Assembly: GCA_963737545.1 (NCBI GenBank)
Contig: CAVTTH010000001.1
Coordinates: 62,001-126,000 of the forward strand
From: CAVTTH01 sp963737545
Lineage (GTDB): Bacteria > Verrucomicrobiota > Verrucomicrobiia > Chthoniobacterales > UBA10450
Direction of reading: 5' to 3'
DNA: 64,000 nt
Positions 44,042 through 53,210 of the stretch are shown here, one piece after another. Made by a program: the position numbers and the translations under genes. The first letter of the stretch is position 1; each line of letters opens with the position of its first letter. A model generated the notes under the pieces. It searched no databases. It saw only the letters and a list, made by a program, of their open reading frames with translations, and was not told the DNA's origin.

Positions 44042-44923
44042 GTGCCAGGGACAGAAAAAAGGATTCGGGTCCAGAAAACCTACAAACTCTTTGTCGGCGG
44101 GAAGTTCGTACGCGGAGAAAATGGACGTGTGCTGCCGGCACGCGGTTCGCAGGGCGCCGCACTGGCCAATTACTGTCGCGCATCGCGCAAGGATTTCCGC
44201 GATGCGGTCCTGGCCGCTCGGAATGCTCAGCCCGGTTGGGCGAAAGCGAGCGCGTATCTGCGCGGCCAAATTCTGTATCGGGCCGCGGAAATGCTGGAGA
44301 CGAGGAAGAGCGAACTTGAGATGGAGATCGCGCGAACGCCGGGCGCAACCATGGCCCAAAGCCGTCAGGAAACGACGTCCGTGATCGACCGCCTGGTGCA
44401 TTTCGCCGGGTGGACCGACAAATATTTTCAGATCTTCAGTACCGTGAATCCGGTGGCGAGTTCGCATTTTAACTTCACCATGCCGGAGCCGACCGGAGTG
44501 GTCGTCGTCGTTTGTCCGGATGACCCGCCACTTCTCGCGCTCGTTTCGTTGGTCCTGCCAGTAATCGTCGGCGGCAATTCCGTGATCGTTCTTCCTTCCT
44601 CGACGAAACCGCTACCGGCCCTGACGTTTTCCGAAATCATCGCAACAAGTGACTTGCCCGGAGGCGTCGTCAACATTCTGGCGGGAGATCGAGCCGAGCT
44701 GGCGCCACATTTCGCCAGTCACATGGACGTCAATGCCATCGTCGACGCTGCCGGTGATGGGAAAATTACTCGCGAATTGCAGCGCGGCGGCGGCTTCAAC
44801 GTCAAACGTTACATCAGCCGCGAACTGACGCCGGCGATGTATCGAACGGGCGCTGCGCAGGATCCGTATTGGATTCTCGACACGGTAGAAATGAAAACGG
44901 CCTGGCATCCGATCGGGCTTTGA
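44042..44923 (+). CDS. Truncated aldehyde dehydrogenase-like protein lacking the catalytic Cys domain
   Basis: 293 aa from GTG 44042, versus ~470-500 aa for full ALDHs. The NAD-binding part is present (AARNAQPGWAKASAYLRGQI, VVVVCPDDPPLLALVSLVLP, VIVGGNSVIVLPS, LPGGVVNILAGDRAELAPHF), but the usual FTGS, ELGGK and catalytic Cys segments are absent; it ends after DVNAIVDAAGDGKI and a short tail. Such short ALDH-like proteins sit in deoxyribonucleoside catabolism clusters. It is 6 bp upstream of deoB. A structural or regulatory partner role is possible. Confidence 0.7.
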   Translation: MPGTEKRIRVQKTYKLFVGGKFVRGENGRVLPARGSQGAALANYCRASRKDFRDAVLAARNAQPGWAKASAYLRGQILYRAAEMLETRKSELEMEIARTPGATMAQSRQETTSVIDRLVHFAGWTDKYFQIFSTVNPVASSHFNFTMPEPTGVVVVVCPDDPPLLALVSLVLPVIVGGNSVIVLPSSTKPLPALTFSEIIATSDLPGGVVNILAGDRAELAPHFASHMDVNAIVDAAGDGKITRELQRGGGFNVKRYISRELTPAMYRTGAAQDPYWILDTVEMKTAWHPIGL

Positions 44924-44929
44924 GCAGCG

Positions 44930-46084
44930 GTGCGCGCGCTGGTCATCGTCCTGGATAGCGCCGGCATCGGCGGCGCGTCCGATGCGGCTCAGTACGGCGA
45001 TGCCGGCGCCAATACGCTGGGGCATATCTTCGAGCAGACGCAAGACTTGAGGCTGCCGAATCTCCTTTCGTTAGGGCTCTTTGAAGTTATCTCCGGAAGT
45101 GCCTCCTTCCGCCACCGGCCCTACAAGGCCAGCTACGGTCGAATGAAAGAGCGTTCGGCCGGCAAAGACACGACCACCGGCCATTGGGAAATCGCGGGCG
45201 TCATTCTCGATCAACCGTTCGCGACGTTCGAGCGTTTCCCCGACGAATTGGTCGGCGCAATCGAACGCGAAGCGGCAGTCCATTTCATTGGTAACTACGC
45301 CGGGAGCGGCACCACAATTCTGGAAGGGCTTGGCGCCGAGCACGTGCAAACCGGGCACCCGATTCTCTACACCTCGGCCGATTCCGTTTTACAGATCGCC
45401 GCCCACGAAGAGATCGTGCCACTGGAGCGGCTTTACGAAATTTGCCGTATCGCGCGGCGGCAGGCCGATCGTTTTCGAATTGGACGTGTGATCGCCCGTC
45501 CGTTTCGAGGCAGCGCAGGAAATTTCGAACGAACATCGGGCCGACACGATTTTTCAATGCAGCCGCCGCGAACCATTTTGGACGCGCTGGTTGAGAAAGG
45601 ATTTCCTGTGACAGGTGTCGGCAAGATTGCCGATATTTTTGCAAATCAGGGAATCACCGGATCATATCCTACAACAAGCAATCGCGACGGCATGAATCGC
45701 ATGAGCGAGCTTTGGAGAGCGAAATCAACCGGCCTTCTCTTCACCAATCTAGTCGATTTCGACATGCTTTATGGGCATCGACGTGATGTCGCCGGTTACG
45801 CACGCGCGCTGGAGGAATTTGATCGCTGGTTAGGTGATTTTCTCCCGGCGGTCTCCGCGGACGATCTTGTTATCATCACGGCCGATCATGGAAACGATCC
45901 GACCTATCCAGGCACCGACCATACGCGCGAGGAAGTCCCGCTCCTCGTCCTGCACCACGGCGATTCGAGCAATCTCGGAACGCGCTCGACCTTTGCCGAT
46001 GTTGCCGCGGCCTTGGGCGACTATTTTGACCTGCCGCACCCCTGGCCAATCGGGACTTCATTCCTGGGTTCGATTGCTGCTTAG
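44930..46084 (+). CDS. deoB: Phosphopentomutase
   Basis: 384 aa from GTG 44930. Alkaline-phosphatase-fold metal sites: VIVLDSAGIGGASDAAQYGD, AGANTLGHIFEQT (phosphorylated Thr in the ANTLGH motif), DTTTGHWEIAGV and IITADHGNDPTYPGTDHTRE. It interconverts ribose or deoxyribose 1- and 5-phosphates in nucleoside salvage. deoA follows 12 bp downstream. Confidence 0.93.
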   Translation: MRALVIVLDSAGIGGASDAAQYGDAGANTLGHIFEQTQDLRLPNLLSLGLFEVISGSASFRHRPYKASYGRMKERSAGKDTTTGHWEIAGVILDQPFATFERFPDELVGAIEREAAVHFIGNYAGSGTTILEGLGAEHVQTGHPILYTSADSVLQIAAHEEIVPLERLYEICRIARRQADRFRIGRVIARPFRGSAGNFERTSGRHDFSMQPPRTILDALVEKGFPVTGVGKIADIFANQGITGSYPTTSNRDGMNRMSELWRAKSTGLLFTNLVDFDMLYGHRRDVAGYARALEEFDRWLGDFLPAVSADDLVIITADHGNDPTYPGTDHTREEVPLLVLHHGDSSNLGTRSTFADVAAALGDYFDLPHPWPIGTSFLGSIAA

Positions 46085-46096
46085 GATCATAGAACA

Positions 46097-47329
46097 ATGC
46101 ACATCCCCAGCCTGATCGAAAAAAAGCGGGATGGTCGCGAATTGGACGCGGACGAGATCGAGTTCCTTATCTCGGCATACACCGATGGCAAGATCCCAGA
46201 CTACCAAATGAGTGCGTGGGCGATGGCGGTCTTCTTTCAGGGGATGACTGCCCGCGAAACGCAGGAGCTGACCGGCGCAATGATGCGGAGCGGATGGGTC
46301 CTTAAATACCCGGACGGCTCGCCCCCGAAGGTGGATAAACATTCCACCGGCGGTGTGGGCGACAAGGTCTCGCTCGTGCTCGCGCCCTTGCTCGCGTGCG
46401 ACAAGCTCTGGGTGCCGATGATTTCCGGGCGCGGCCTCGGCATCACCGGCGGCACGCTCGACAAACTCGAGAGCATCCCCGGATTCAACGTCAACCTCGA
46501 TGATCGGAGGGCCATCGCCCAGCTGGAGAGCATCGGCGTCTTCATGATCGGGCAAAGCTCTGACCTGTGTCCCGCTGATAAGAAACTCTACGCGTTGCGC
46601 GACGTCACCGGCACCGTCCCGTCGCAGCCATTGATTGTCGCGAGCATAATGAGCAAGAAGCTGGCGGAAAGTCTCGATCGGTTAGTCTTGGATGTGAAAT
46701 TCGGAAGCGGCGCGTTCATGAAAACGCGGGCAGCGGCAAAGAAGTTAGCCGCCGCGATGACCAGTGTCGGCAATAAGATGGGCGTGAAGATTTCGCACTT
46801 GCTCACCCCGATGGACGAACCGCTCGGGCGCACCGTGGGGAACGCGCTGGAAGTCGCGGAATGCGTCGAAGTCTTGCAAGGCCGTGGGCCGCAGGATGTC
46901 ACCGATCTCGTACTCAATCTGGCTGAAAAGGTTTCGACCGTCTCGCGTGCAAAACTCTCCCGGTGGCTTGCCGATGGCACGGCGTGGAAGAAATTCATCT
47001 CCCTCGTTTACGCGCAGGATGGCGACGCCTCCGCGCTCGAGGAAATAGAGGCAGTCAATCAGGCGCCGATTATTCGTCCACTACTTGCGGCCACTACTGG
47101 AATAGTGAAGAAAATGGATGCCGCCATTCTTGGACGCGCTTCGGTTTTGCTCGGGGCAGGCCGGCAGCGCACTAACGACGCGATCGACTTCGCCGTCGGT
47201 TTATCTCAGATCAAGAAAGTCGGTGAACAGGTTCAGGCCAACGACCCGGTGCTGTTTGTTCACGCCCGAACCGAGCCCTCTCTCGCTCTCGTATTGCCCA
47301 TGTTGGAAAAGGCGATCGTGATTGAATGA
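46097..47329 (+). CDS. deoA: Pyrimidine-nucleoside/thymidine phosphorylase
   Basis: 410 aa. The family signature KHSTGGVGDKVSLVLAPLLA and SGRGLGITGGTLDKLESIPG are present, with YALRDVTGTVPSQPLIVASI and MSKKLAE later. It phosphorolyses thymidine or uridine, feeding deoB. Length fits the bacterial ~430-aa enzymes. Confidence 0.93.
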   Translation: MHIPSLIEKKRDGRELDADEIEFLISAYTDGKIPDYQMSAWAMAVFFQGMTARETQELTGAMMRSGWVLKYPDGSPPKVDKHSTGGVGDKVSLVLAPLLACDKLWVPMISGRGLGITGGTLDKLESIPGFNVNLDDRRAIAQLESIGVFMIGQSSDLCPADKKLYALRDVTGTVPSQPLIVASIMSKKLAESLDRLVLDVKFGSGAFMKTRAAAKKLAAAMTSVGNKMGVKISHLLTPMDEPLGRTVGNALEVAECVEVLQGRGPQDVTDLVLNLAEKVSTVSRAKLSRWLADGTAWKKFISLVYAQDGDASALEEIEAVNQAPIIRPLLAATTGIVKKMDAAILGRASVLLGAGRQRTNDAIDFAVGLSQIKKVGEQVQANDPVLFVHARTEPSLALVLPMLEKAIVIE

Positions 47330-47343
47330 ACAGAGTTCTTGCG

Positions 47344-47504
47344 GTCATCCTGAGCCGCGCAGACGGCGAAGGACCTCCCATCGAAGCCTTGCGCTACTCA
47401 TCTCAAAAAGATGTCATCACTCAGCTGCGTGGCAGATCTCCTGGCTTCAGAAGCAGTAACCGGAAGTCGCGGGATCTCTCGCCGTCTACGCGGCTCGGGA
47501 TGAC
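47344..47504. repeat. MITE-like element with ~34-bp inverted ends
   Basis: The left end GTCATCCTGAGCCGCGCAGA continues CGGCGAAGGAC; the right end, reverse-complemented, is GTCATCCCGAGCCGCGTAGA continuing CGGCGAGAGA. The 161-bp element lies between deoA and the next gene and covers the probable start codon of that gene. Confidence 0.7.
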
Positions 47505-48270
47505 GGGCAATTGGCGAACGTCCTTTCTCACGAGACTACTCGCTCTCTGTTTCCTAATACCGAGTCTGAGCTGGTCGCAATCAAGCGCGCCATCAACTGC
47601 GCCCACTCCGACATCGCCGGTCGACGCACTGATTCCCTGGCTGTTGCAGGAAGGAAAGGAGTTACGCGGGATCCCGTTCAGCGAAGTGATTTTTGCCGCT
47701 ACCGGAAAACACGTTCTGCCGATCGATTCGAAAAACGAAACGGACCAGCGCGTGATTAAACAAATCAGCGGCGTACTGGACGAAGTCATGCGGCGGCTAA
47801 ACGCACCGGACAGCGTTATCCAGCGCATTCCACGGATCAACGAAGTGAGCAGCCATTTTGAAGACTCCATCCGCGAGCTGCTCAACCGCGCGCCCGGGCT
47901 GAGCTGTGATTTCCCGCACACGGCCGAGAACCGCGTGCAGCGCTCCGGTTATCCCGATCTTCGCCTCGTCGATCAGCTAACGAAGCGTGTTTTTTATCTC
48001 GATCCCAAACTGTATGCGGTCGGAAGCCGCGACAGCAGTTTCCGCGCATTCTATTTCGAACCGAAAAGTACGACCAACAAAGTGCGCGATGACGCGGTCC
48101 ATTTCATCGTCGGCTTCGAGCATGAAAAACGAAGTGGCGACCGTTGGAACTTCACACGTTGGGACCTCGTCGATCTCGCGCAATTTAGAGTAAAACTGAA
48201 GGCCGAGTTTCAAGGCAGCAATCGCGACATGTATCGCCCGGAAGCGATTGTGGCGACGAGCGCGAAATAG
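47500..48270 (+). CDS. Secreted protein of unknown function
   Basis: 256 aa from the ATG at 47500, with a signal peptide (RTSFLTRLLALCFLIPSLSW). The frame is open from 47326 but the first 58 codons are repeat sequence. The mature part has HVLPIDSKNETDQRVIKQIS and VYF-type strands (LVDQLTKRVFYLDPKLYAVG, DLVDLAQFRVKLKAEFQGSN). No family was recognised. The start codon lies inside the right end of the repeat. Confidence 0.6.
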   Translation: MTGNWRTSFLTRLLALCFLIPSLSWSQSSAPSTAPTPTSPVDALIPWLLQEGKELRGIPFSEVIFAATGKHVLPIDSKNETDQRVIKQISGVLDEVMRRLNAPDSVIQRIPRINEVSSHFEDSIRELLNRAPGLSCDFPHTAENRVQRSGYPDLRLVDQLTKRVFYLDPKLYAVGSRDSSFRAFYFEPKSTTNKVRDDAVHFIVGFEHEKRSGDRWNFTRWDLVDLAQFRVKLKAEFQGSNRDMYRPEAIVATSAK

Positions 48271-48318
48271 ATCGCTTGTGTCAGACGCCGGCTGCCGCCC
48301 TGGCGCCATAGCCTAAAT

Positions 48319-48339
48319 CTGCCGCTGAGACAGCGGCAG
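48319..48339. terminator. GC-rich hairpin upstream of ribBA
   Basis: CTGCCGCTG and CAGCGGCAG form a perfect 9-bp stem with an AGA loop, followed by CTACA. It lacks a T-run, so it may be a member of the TGTAG-type intergenic hairpins (compare 25839-25894) and not a Rho-independent terminator. The 128-bp gap shows no FMN riboswitch. Confidence 0.5.
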
Positions 48340-48398
48340 CTACAACCGGATGAGTAAGAGTTGCCGATAGCGGTGGCGGACGGTAATTGTATTCCCCC

Positions 48399-49622
48399 AT
48401 GATTGCGCAGGCGCCAACGGCAGAAACGTTTGAATTCGACACGATTGACGATGTCGTAAGCGAGGTCGCCCGTGGCCGGATTGTGATTGTGACTGATGAT
48501 GCCGATCGGGAGAACGAAGGCGATCTCATCATGGCGGCGGAGAAGGCGACGCCACAGGCGGTTAATTTCATGACCATGCACGGACGCGGCTTGATTTGCG
48601 TGCCCATTACGAGCGAGCGCGCAGAGCAACTCGGGCTGCAACGGATGGTGGCGCAAAATCGCGAAATGTATCGGACCGATTTTACGGTTTCAGTGGATGC
48701 GGCGCACGGAGTACGGACCGGAATTAGTGCGCACGACCGCGCGGCTACCATCCAAACGATTGCGAACCCGAAAAGTTCGCCTGACGATCTCGTACAGCCG
48801 GGCCACGTCTTTCCGCTCCGGGCAAAGGATGGCGGCGTGTTGCGACGCGCGGGCCACACCGAAGCAGCAGTTGATCTCGCGCGCATGGCTGGTCTTCAGC
48901 CGGCCGGCGTGCTTTGCGAAATATTGCACGACGACGGCACGATGGCACGCCTCCCTGAACTGATGGAGTTCAAGAAGAAACACCGCCTGCGCATTTGCAC
49001 GATTCAGAGCCTGATCGCGCATCGGCGGGTCCGCGAAAAACTGGTCGAGCTTGAGCAGGTGGTGAAATTGCCGACCGACTATGGCGACTTCGATCTCCAT
49101 CTCTATCGTTCGAAGCTTGATGGCGCGCATCATCTCGCGCTGGTGAAAGGGAAAATCTCGAAGACACGCCCGACGCTGGTGCGCGTGCACAGCCAGTGTC
49201 TGACGGGCGATGTTTTCGGATCTCGCCGCTGTGATTGCGGGAACCAGCTGCACGCGGCGCTCCGACAAATCTCAGAGGCAGGCAATGGCGTGCTCGTCTA
49301 CATGCGCCAGGAAGGCCGTGGGATCGGACTCGCCGCAAAAATTCACGCCTATAAATTGCAGGAGGGTGGGCTCGATACGGTGGAGGCGAATGCCAAACTC
49401 GGCTTTGCCAGTGATCTTCGCGATTACGGCTTGGGCGCACAGATTTTGTTCGATCTCGGCGTGCGCAAGTTCCGGTTCCTCACGAACAATCCAAAGAAAG
49501 TCGTGGGGCTCGAGGGCTACGGCATTCAAATGGTTGAACAGGTGCCAATTCGCGGAGCAGTTAATCGACACAACGCGAAATATCTTGAAACCAAAAAAGT
49601 GAAGATGGGTCATTTGCTCTGA
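48399..49622 (+). CDS. ribBA: Bifunctional DHBP synthase / GTP cyclohydrolase II
   Basis: 407 aa from the ATG at 48399 (TTG 48387 possible). N-terminal DHBP synthase: VIVTDDADRENEGDLIMAAE, FMTMHGRGLICVPI, FTVSVDAAHGVRTGISAHDR, HVFPLRAKDGGVLRRAGHTE. C-terminal cyclohydrolase II: zinc Cys in HSQCLTGDVFGSRRCDCG, YMRQEGRGIGLAAKIHAY and DLGVRKFRFLTNNPKK. It supplies both precursors of riboflavin. ribH, nusB and ftsY follow on the same strand. Confidence 0.95.
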   Translation: MIAQAPTAETFEFDTIDDVVSEVARGRIVIVTDDADRENEGDLIMAAEKATPQAVNFMTMHGRGLICVPITSERAEQLGLQRMVAQNREMYRTDFTVSVDAAHGVRTGISAHDRAATIQTIANPKSSPDDLVQPGHVFPLRAKDGGVLRRAGHTEAAVDLARMAGLQPAGVLCEILHDDGTMARLPELMEFKKKHRLRICTIQSLIAHRRVREKLVELEQVVKLPTDYGDFDLHLYRSKLDGAHHLALVKGKISKTRPTLVRVHSQCLTGDVFGSRRCDCGNQLHAALRQISEAGNGVLVYMRQEGRGIGLAAKIHAYKLQEGGLDTVEANAKLGFASDLRDYGLGAQILFDLGVRKFRFLTNNPKKVVGLEGYGIQMVEQVPIRGAVNRHNAKYLETKKVKMGHLL

Positions 49623-49678
49623 AGAATCATGGCAAGGCGAGAGTGCGTAGAAAAGGGATGCTGCAATCCCGTAGAATA

Positions 49679-50155
49679 ATGTCGAACTTCGTCATGCCAC
49701 GCCCGCGCTTTGTCGGCGGAAAGCGCACCTTCACGATCGTCGCGAGCAAATTCAACGCGGAGTTCGTGCAGGGATTGGTTAATCACGCAACTGAAGAACT
49801 GCGCGAGATCTCCGCAGCGGCGACAATCCTTCTTCATCAGGTGCCGGGGGCGTTCGAGATTCCGATAGTAGTTCGCGAGCTGGCGTTACAGAAAAAGACG
49901 GACGTAATCATCGCGATCGGCGTCATTTTGAAAGGACGCACCAAACACGCGGAACATCTGGCCCGATCCGTGACTGACGCCTTGCAGCGGATTGCGATCG
50001 ATCACGGCGTCCCGGTCATCAACGTCGTCCTGAGCATGGAAAACGAAACGCAAGCCCGTGAACGCTGTCTCGGTGACGAGATTAATCGCGGAACGGAGGC
50101 CGCCCGCGCCGCGTTCGAAATGGCGAATGTGATACAGGAAGTGCGCGGAAAGTAA
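49679..50155 (+). CDS. ribH: 6,7-dimethyl-8-ribityllumazine synthase
   Basis: 158 aa from the ATG at 49679; the frame is open further upstream but similarity starts here. TFTIVASKFNAEFVQGLVNH, VPGAFEIPIVVRELA, DVIIAIGVILKGRTKHAEHL and VPVINVVLSMENETQARERC are the usual blocks; GRTKHAEH replaces the more common G-x-T-x-HFE. Joins the ribBA product to the pyrimidine to form lumazine. nusB begins 2 bp after its stop. Confidence 0.93.
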   Translation: MSNFVMPRPRFVGGKRTFTIVASKFNAEFVQGLVNHATEELREISAAATILLHQVPGAFEIPIVVRELALQKKTDVIIAIGVILKGRTKHAEHLARSVTDALQRIAIDHGVPVINVVLSMENETQARERCLGDEINRGTEAARAAFEMANVIQEVRGK

Positions 50156-50157
50156 GT

Positions 50158-50616
50158 ATGGGAAAACGGCGAGTCGCGCGGCAGGCTGCGGTACAATATC
50201 ACTTCTGGCGTGATCTTCATGGCGGTGACGCACCCGAACGCATGGATGAGTTTTGGGAATTCTGTCCGGCGACTCCGCGAATCCGGGAATTCGCGCAACC
50301 GCTTATCGATGGGATGGTCGCGCATTTGCCGGAAATCGATGAGCGAATACGGCGCTATTGTGAGAACTACGAATTTCATCGAATCTCGCCGGTCGATCGG
50401 AATGTTCTCCGCCTCGCCATCTATGAAATGCTCTTCCGCGATGACATTCCACCCGTCGTTTCAATCAATGAAGCAATCGAACTGGCCAAGATGTTTGGCG
50501 GACCGGATTCGGGCCGTTTCGTAAATGGGATTCTCGACCGGGTGAAGGATGATCTCTCGCGGCCACTGCGCGAAGCCGCGCCCACCGCTCAATCAAAGCC
50601 GGCCTCGAACGGTTGA
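50158..50616 (+). CDS. nusB: Transcription antitermination factor NusB
   Basis: 152 aa. All-helical RNA-binding protein with the NusB start KRRVARQAAVQYHFWRDLHG and the C-terminal RNVLRLAIYEMLFRDDIPPV, INEAIELAKMFGGPDSGRFV and NGILDRV signature. It binds boxA with NusE in rRNA antitermination. ribH-nusB linkage is conserved in many bacteria. Confidence 0.93.
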   Translation: MGKRRVARQAAVQYHFWRDLHGGDAPERMDEFWEFCPATPRIREFAQPLIDGMVAHLPEIDERIRRYCENYEFHRISPVDRNVLRLAIYEMLFRDDIPPVVSINEAIELAKMFGGPDSGRFVNGILDRVKDDLSRPLREAAPTAQSKPASNG

Positions 50617-50660
50617 CGCGATAGAGTCGCCCCACTCGATCGCCACGGTTTCGCAATCAG

Positions 50661-51509
50661 ATGAATTTTTTCAAATCACTCGTTCAGAAATTCACGGGGA
50701 AGCCGGTTGATTGGGACGAGCTGGAAGAAACATTGATTCGGACCGATATCGGCGTGCCGATGGCGATTCGAATTCTGAACGAATTGCGCGACCGCGCGAC
50801 GTATTCCGTGATCACGGCGAATGATGTGGGAGAAATCGTGCGCGAAGAAATTCTCGAAATTCTGCCGACCGCATCGCCCCCGATCGAACCACTGCCGGGG
50901 AAACCGAAAGTCATCCTCGTCGTAGGCGTGAATGGAACCGGCAAGACGACCTCGACCGCGAAGCTGGCGCGGTATTTACTGAATCAGCACCACACCGTTC
51001 TGCTGGCAGCGGCGGATACATTTCGTGCGGCCGCGATTGAGCAACTCGGGATCTGGGCGGAGCGACTTGGAGTTGAAATGATCCGCGGCCAATACAACGC
51101 CGATCCGGCGGCGCTCTGCTACGAAGCGTATCAGGCGGCGGTGCGGCAGAAAGCACAGTTTCTACTTTGCGACACCGCCGGGCGTTTGCACACGAAGAGC
51201 AATTTGATGGCGGAGTTGAACAAGGTGAAACGCAGTATCGCAAAGAGCGACCCGGATGCTCCGCAGGAAACGCTGCTCGTAGTGGACGCAACCACCGGCA
51301 GCAACGCTGTGGCACAGGCACGTGAGTTCCATCAGGCGATCGGTTTGACCGGTGTGATCGTGACCAAGCTCGACGGAAGTGGCAAAGGCGGAGTGGTGAT
51401 CGCGATTCAGAATGAGCTCGGCATTCCGACGCGCTTCATCGGGACGGGAGAAAAGCTGAACGATTTCGCGCCATTCGACGGCAAGGACTTTATCGCCAAC
51501 ATGGTGTAA
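50661..51509 (+). CDS. ftsY: Signal recognition particle receptor FtsY
   Basis: 282 aa, the NG domains only, without the acidic A domain. GTPase motifs: VILVVGVNGTGKTTSTAKLA (G1), DTFRAAAIEQL, LLCDTAGRLHTKSNLMAEL (G3), TKLDGSGKGGVVIAI (G4/G5 region). Membrane receptor for SRP-ribosome complexes. Confidence 0.95.
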   Translation: MNFFKSLVQKFTGKPVDWDELEETLIRTDIGVPMAIRILNELRDRATYSVITANDVGEIVREEILEILPTASPPIEPLPGKPKVILVVGVNGTGKTTSTAKLARYLLNQHHTVLLAAADTFRAAAIEQLGIWAERLGVEMIRGQYNADPAALCYEAYQAAVRQKAQFLLCDTAGRLHTKSNLMAELNKVKRSIAKSDPDAPQETLLVVDATTGSNAVAQAREFHQAIGLTGVIVTKLDGSGKGGVVIAIQNELGIPTRFIGTGEKLNDFAPFDGKDFIANMV

Positions 51510-51529
51510 CCAATGGCAAATTTTTGGAG

Positions 51530-53044
51530 ATGAGCTTGAAGACAACCGACATCTCCTCGCCGGAGGAACCCGTAGGGCCGGTTGTGACTGCGGGAGGATT
51601 TTTCGCGAAGTTCACGGTCCTGAAGGGCGCGCAACGCGAGTTGTGGCTCACGTTCCTGATCAAGCTGCTCATCATCTCGGCCTACTCGATCACGAACAAG
51701 ACGCTGATCTTGTGGCTCTCATCCGACCTCGGGTACAGCGATCAAGCGGCCGGCGCCTTAATCGGATGGGTTTGGGCGCCAGCGATGACCGTGTTCACAT
51801 TGTTAGCCGGTTCGTTAACGGATGCGCTCGGGCTTCGACGAACTTTCTTCCTCGGTGTCACGGTGTGCCTGGTTGCCCGCGCCGTGATGGTGTTCGCTAC
51901 GACCCCGTGGCTGGCGCTGGCGGGCGGCTTGTTTCCTTTGGTCATCGGCGAGGCACTCGGTACGCCAGTGCTGATCGCAGCGACGCGACGCTATTCCACA
52001 ACCCGACAACGCTCGATCGCCTTCTCCATCATCTACATGGTGATGAACATTGGCTACCTGATCGCGGCGCGCATTTTCGATTACATCCGGCAGACGTTAG
52101 GCGAACACGGCCATTTGGATCTCTTCGGTTTGAACATCAGTTCTTACCGCACGCTGTTCCTGGTAAGTCTCGGCTTCGAGATACTGCTTTTTCCGGCGAT
52201 CTATTTTCTGCGCCGAGGCGCGGAAGCGACGGACGACGGCGTCATGTTCGACGCCGAGCCGGTGAGACATGCTACCGGGACATTCCTGGAGCGTATTTGG
52301 CTGACAGTTCGTGACAGCGCCCACGATACGATCCAGCTATTTCGACGGTTGCTCAGTCAATCCGGTTTTTACCGGCTTCTCGCGTTCCTTCTTTTGATCG
52401 GATTTCTGAAGCTCATCTTCTTGCAAATGGACTACGTGTTTCCAAAATTCGGTATTCGCGAAATGGGAGATGGCGCTCCGATCGGTCAGCTCTCAGCCAT
52501 CAATTATATCCTCATCATCATTCTGGTGCCGATTGTGGGCGCGCTGACGCAACAGTTCTCCGCTTATCGAATGGTCGTAATCGGTGGAGCGATCTGTGCC
52601 GCTTCGGTCTTCGTCATGGCTTTGCCAACCGCCTGGTTCCAGGCCTCCGCCAACGGCACGATTGGCCAATGGCTCGGTCACAGCTATCTCGGATTAGAAG
52701 GTGGTATCCATCCCTACTACGTCATGACCGCGATCTACATCATCGTTTTCTCCGTCGGCGAGGCTTTCTACTCACCCCGGGTTTACGAGTACGCAGCCGC
52801 GATTGCTCCAAAAGGTCAGGAGGCCTCGTACGGTGCTCTCTCTTACATTCCATTCCTGATCGGCAAGCTTCTGGTTGGAAGCGCGGGATGGTTGCTCGCT
52901 GCCTTTTGCCCGGAACACGGACCGCGGCATTCAGGAACGATGTGGCTGATTTTTGCCCTGGCCGCGTCGGTCGCGCCCATTGGATTGCTCGTTTTCCGCC
53001 GCTACATTCGGGTACCCGAGGCGGGGCGGCAGGATTTCGGCTAG
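51530..53044 (+). CDS. Major facilitator superfamily transporter
   Basis: 504 aa from the ATG at 51530 with 12 or more membrane helices. The loop 2-3 motif (GSLTDALGLRRTFFLG) is of the MFS A-motif type, and a large central loop separates the two halves (residues ~210-260). Later LSAINYILIIILVPIVGALT and FYSPRVYEYAAAIAPKGQEA resemble oligopeptide:H+ (POT-like) carriers more than sugar carriers. Substrate is unknown. Confidence 0.75.
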   Translation: MSLKTTDISSPEEPVGPVVTAGGFFAKFTVLKGAQRELWLTFLIKLLIISAYSITNKTLILWLSSDLGYSDQAAGALIGWVWAPAMTVFTLLAGSLTDALGLRRTFFLGVTVCLVARAVMVFATTPWLALAGGLFPLVIGEALGTPVLIAATRRYSTTRQRSIAFSIIYMVMNIGYLIAARIFDYIRQTLGEHGHLDLFGLNISSYRTLFLVSLGFEILLFPAIYFLRRGAEATDDGVMFDAEPVRHATGTFLERIWLTVRDSAHDTIQLFRRLLSQSGFYRLLAFLLLIGFLKLIFLQMDYVFPKFGIREMGDGAPIGQLSAINYILIIILVPIVGALTQQFSAYRMVVIGGAICAASVFVMALPTAWFQASANGTIGQWLGHSYLGLEGGIHPYYVMTAIYIIVFSVGEAFYSPRVYEYAAAIAPKGQEASYGALSYIPFLIGKLLVGSAGWLLAAFCPEHGPRHSGTMWLIFALAASVAPIGLLVFRRYIRVPEAGRQDFG

Positions 53045-53210
53045 CGCCTCGTCATGAGCGCGCGATGTGACCCAGCATGTCCGAAATCGTCCTGAAAGAA
53101 GTCTTTTCAGGGCGGTACTCAGCGTGCTTTCGTGTCCAGTAGGGTTTGGCCTTGCAACAGTGAACGCAGCGGCGGCATCCGCTGTCGAAGAAAAATAATG
53201 CTGTGCGAAA

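Noticed and set aside
48271..48398. Possible FMN riboswitch upstream of ribBA
   Set aside because: The conserved RFN blocks were not found; only a short hairpin is visible.
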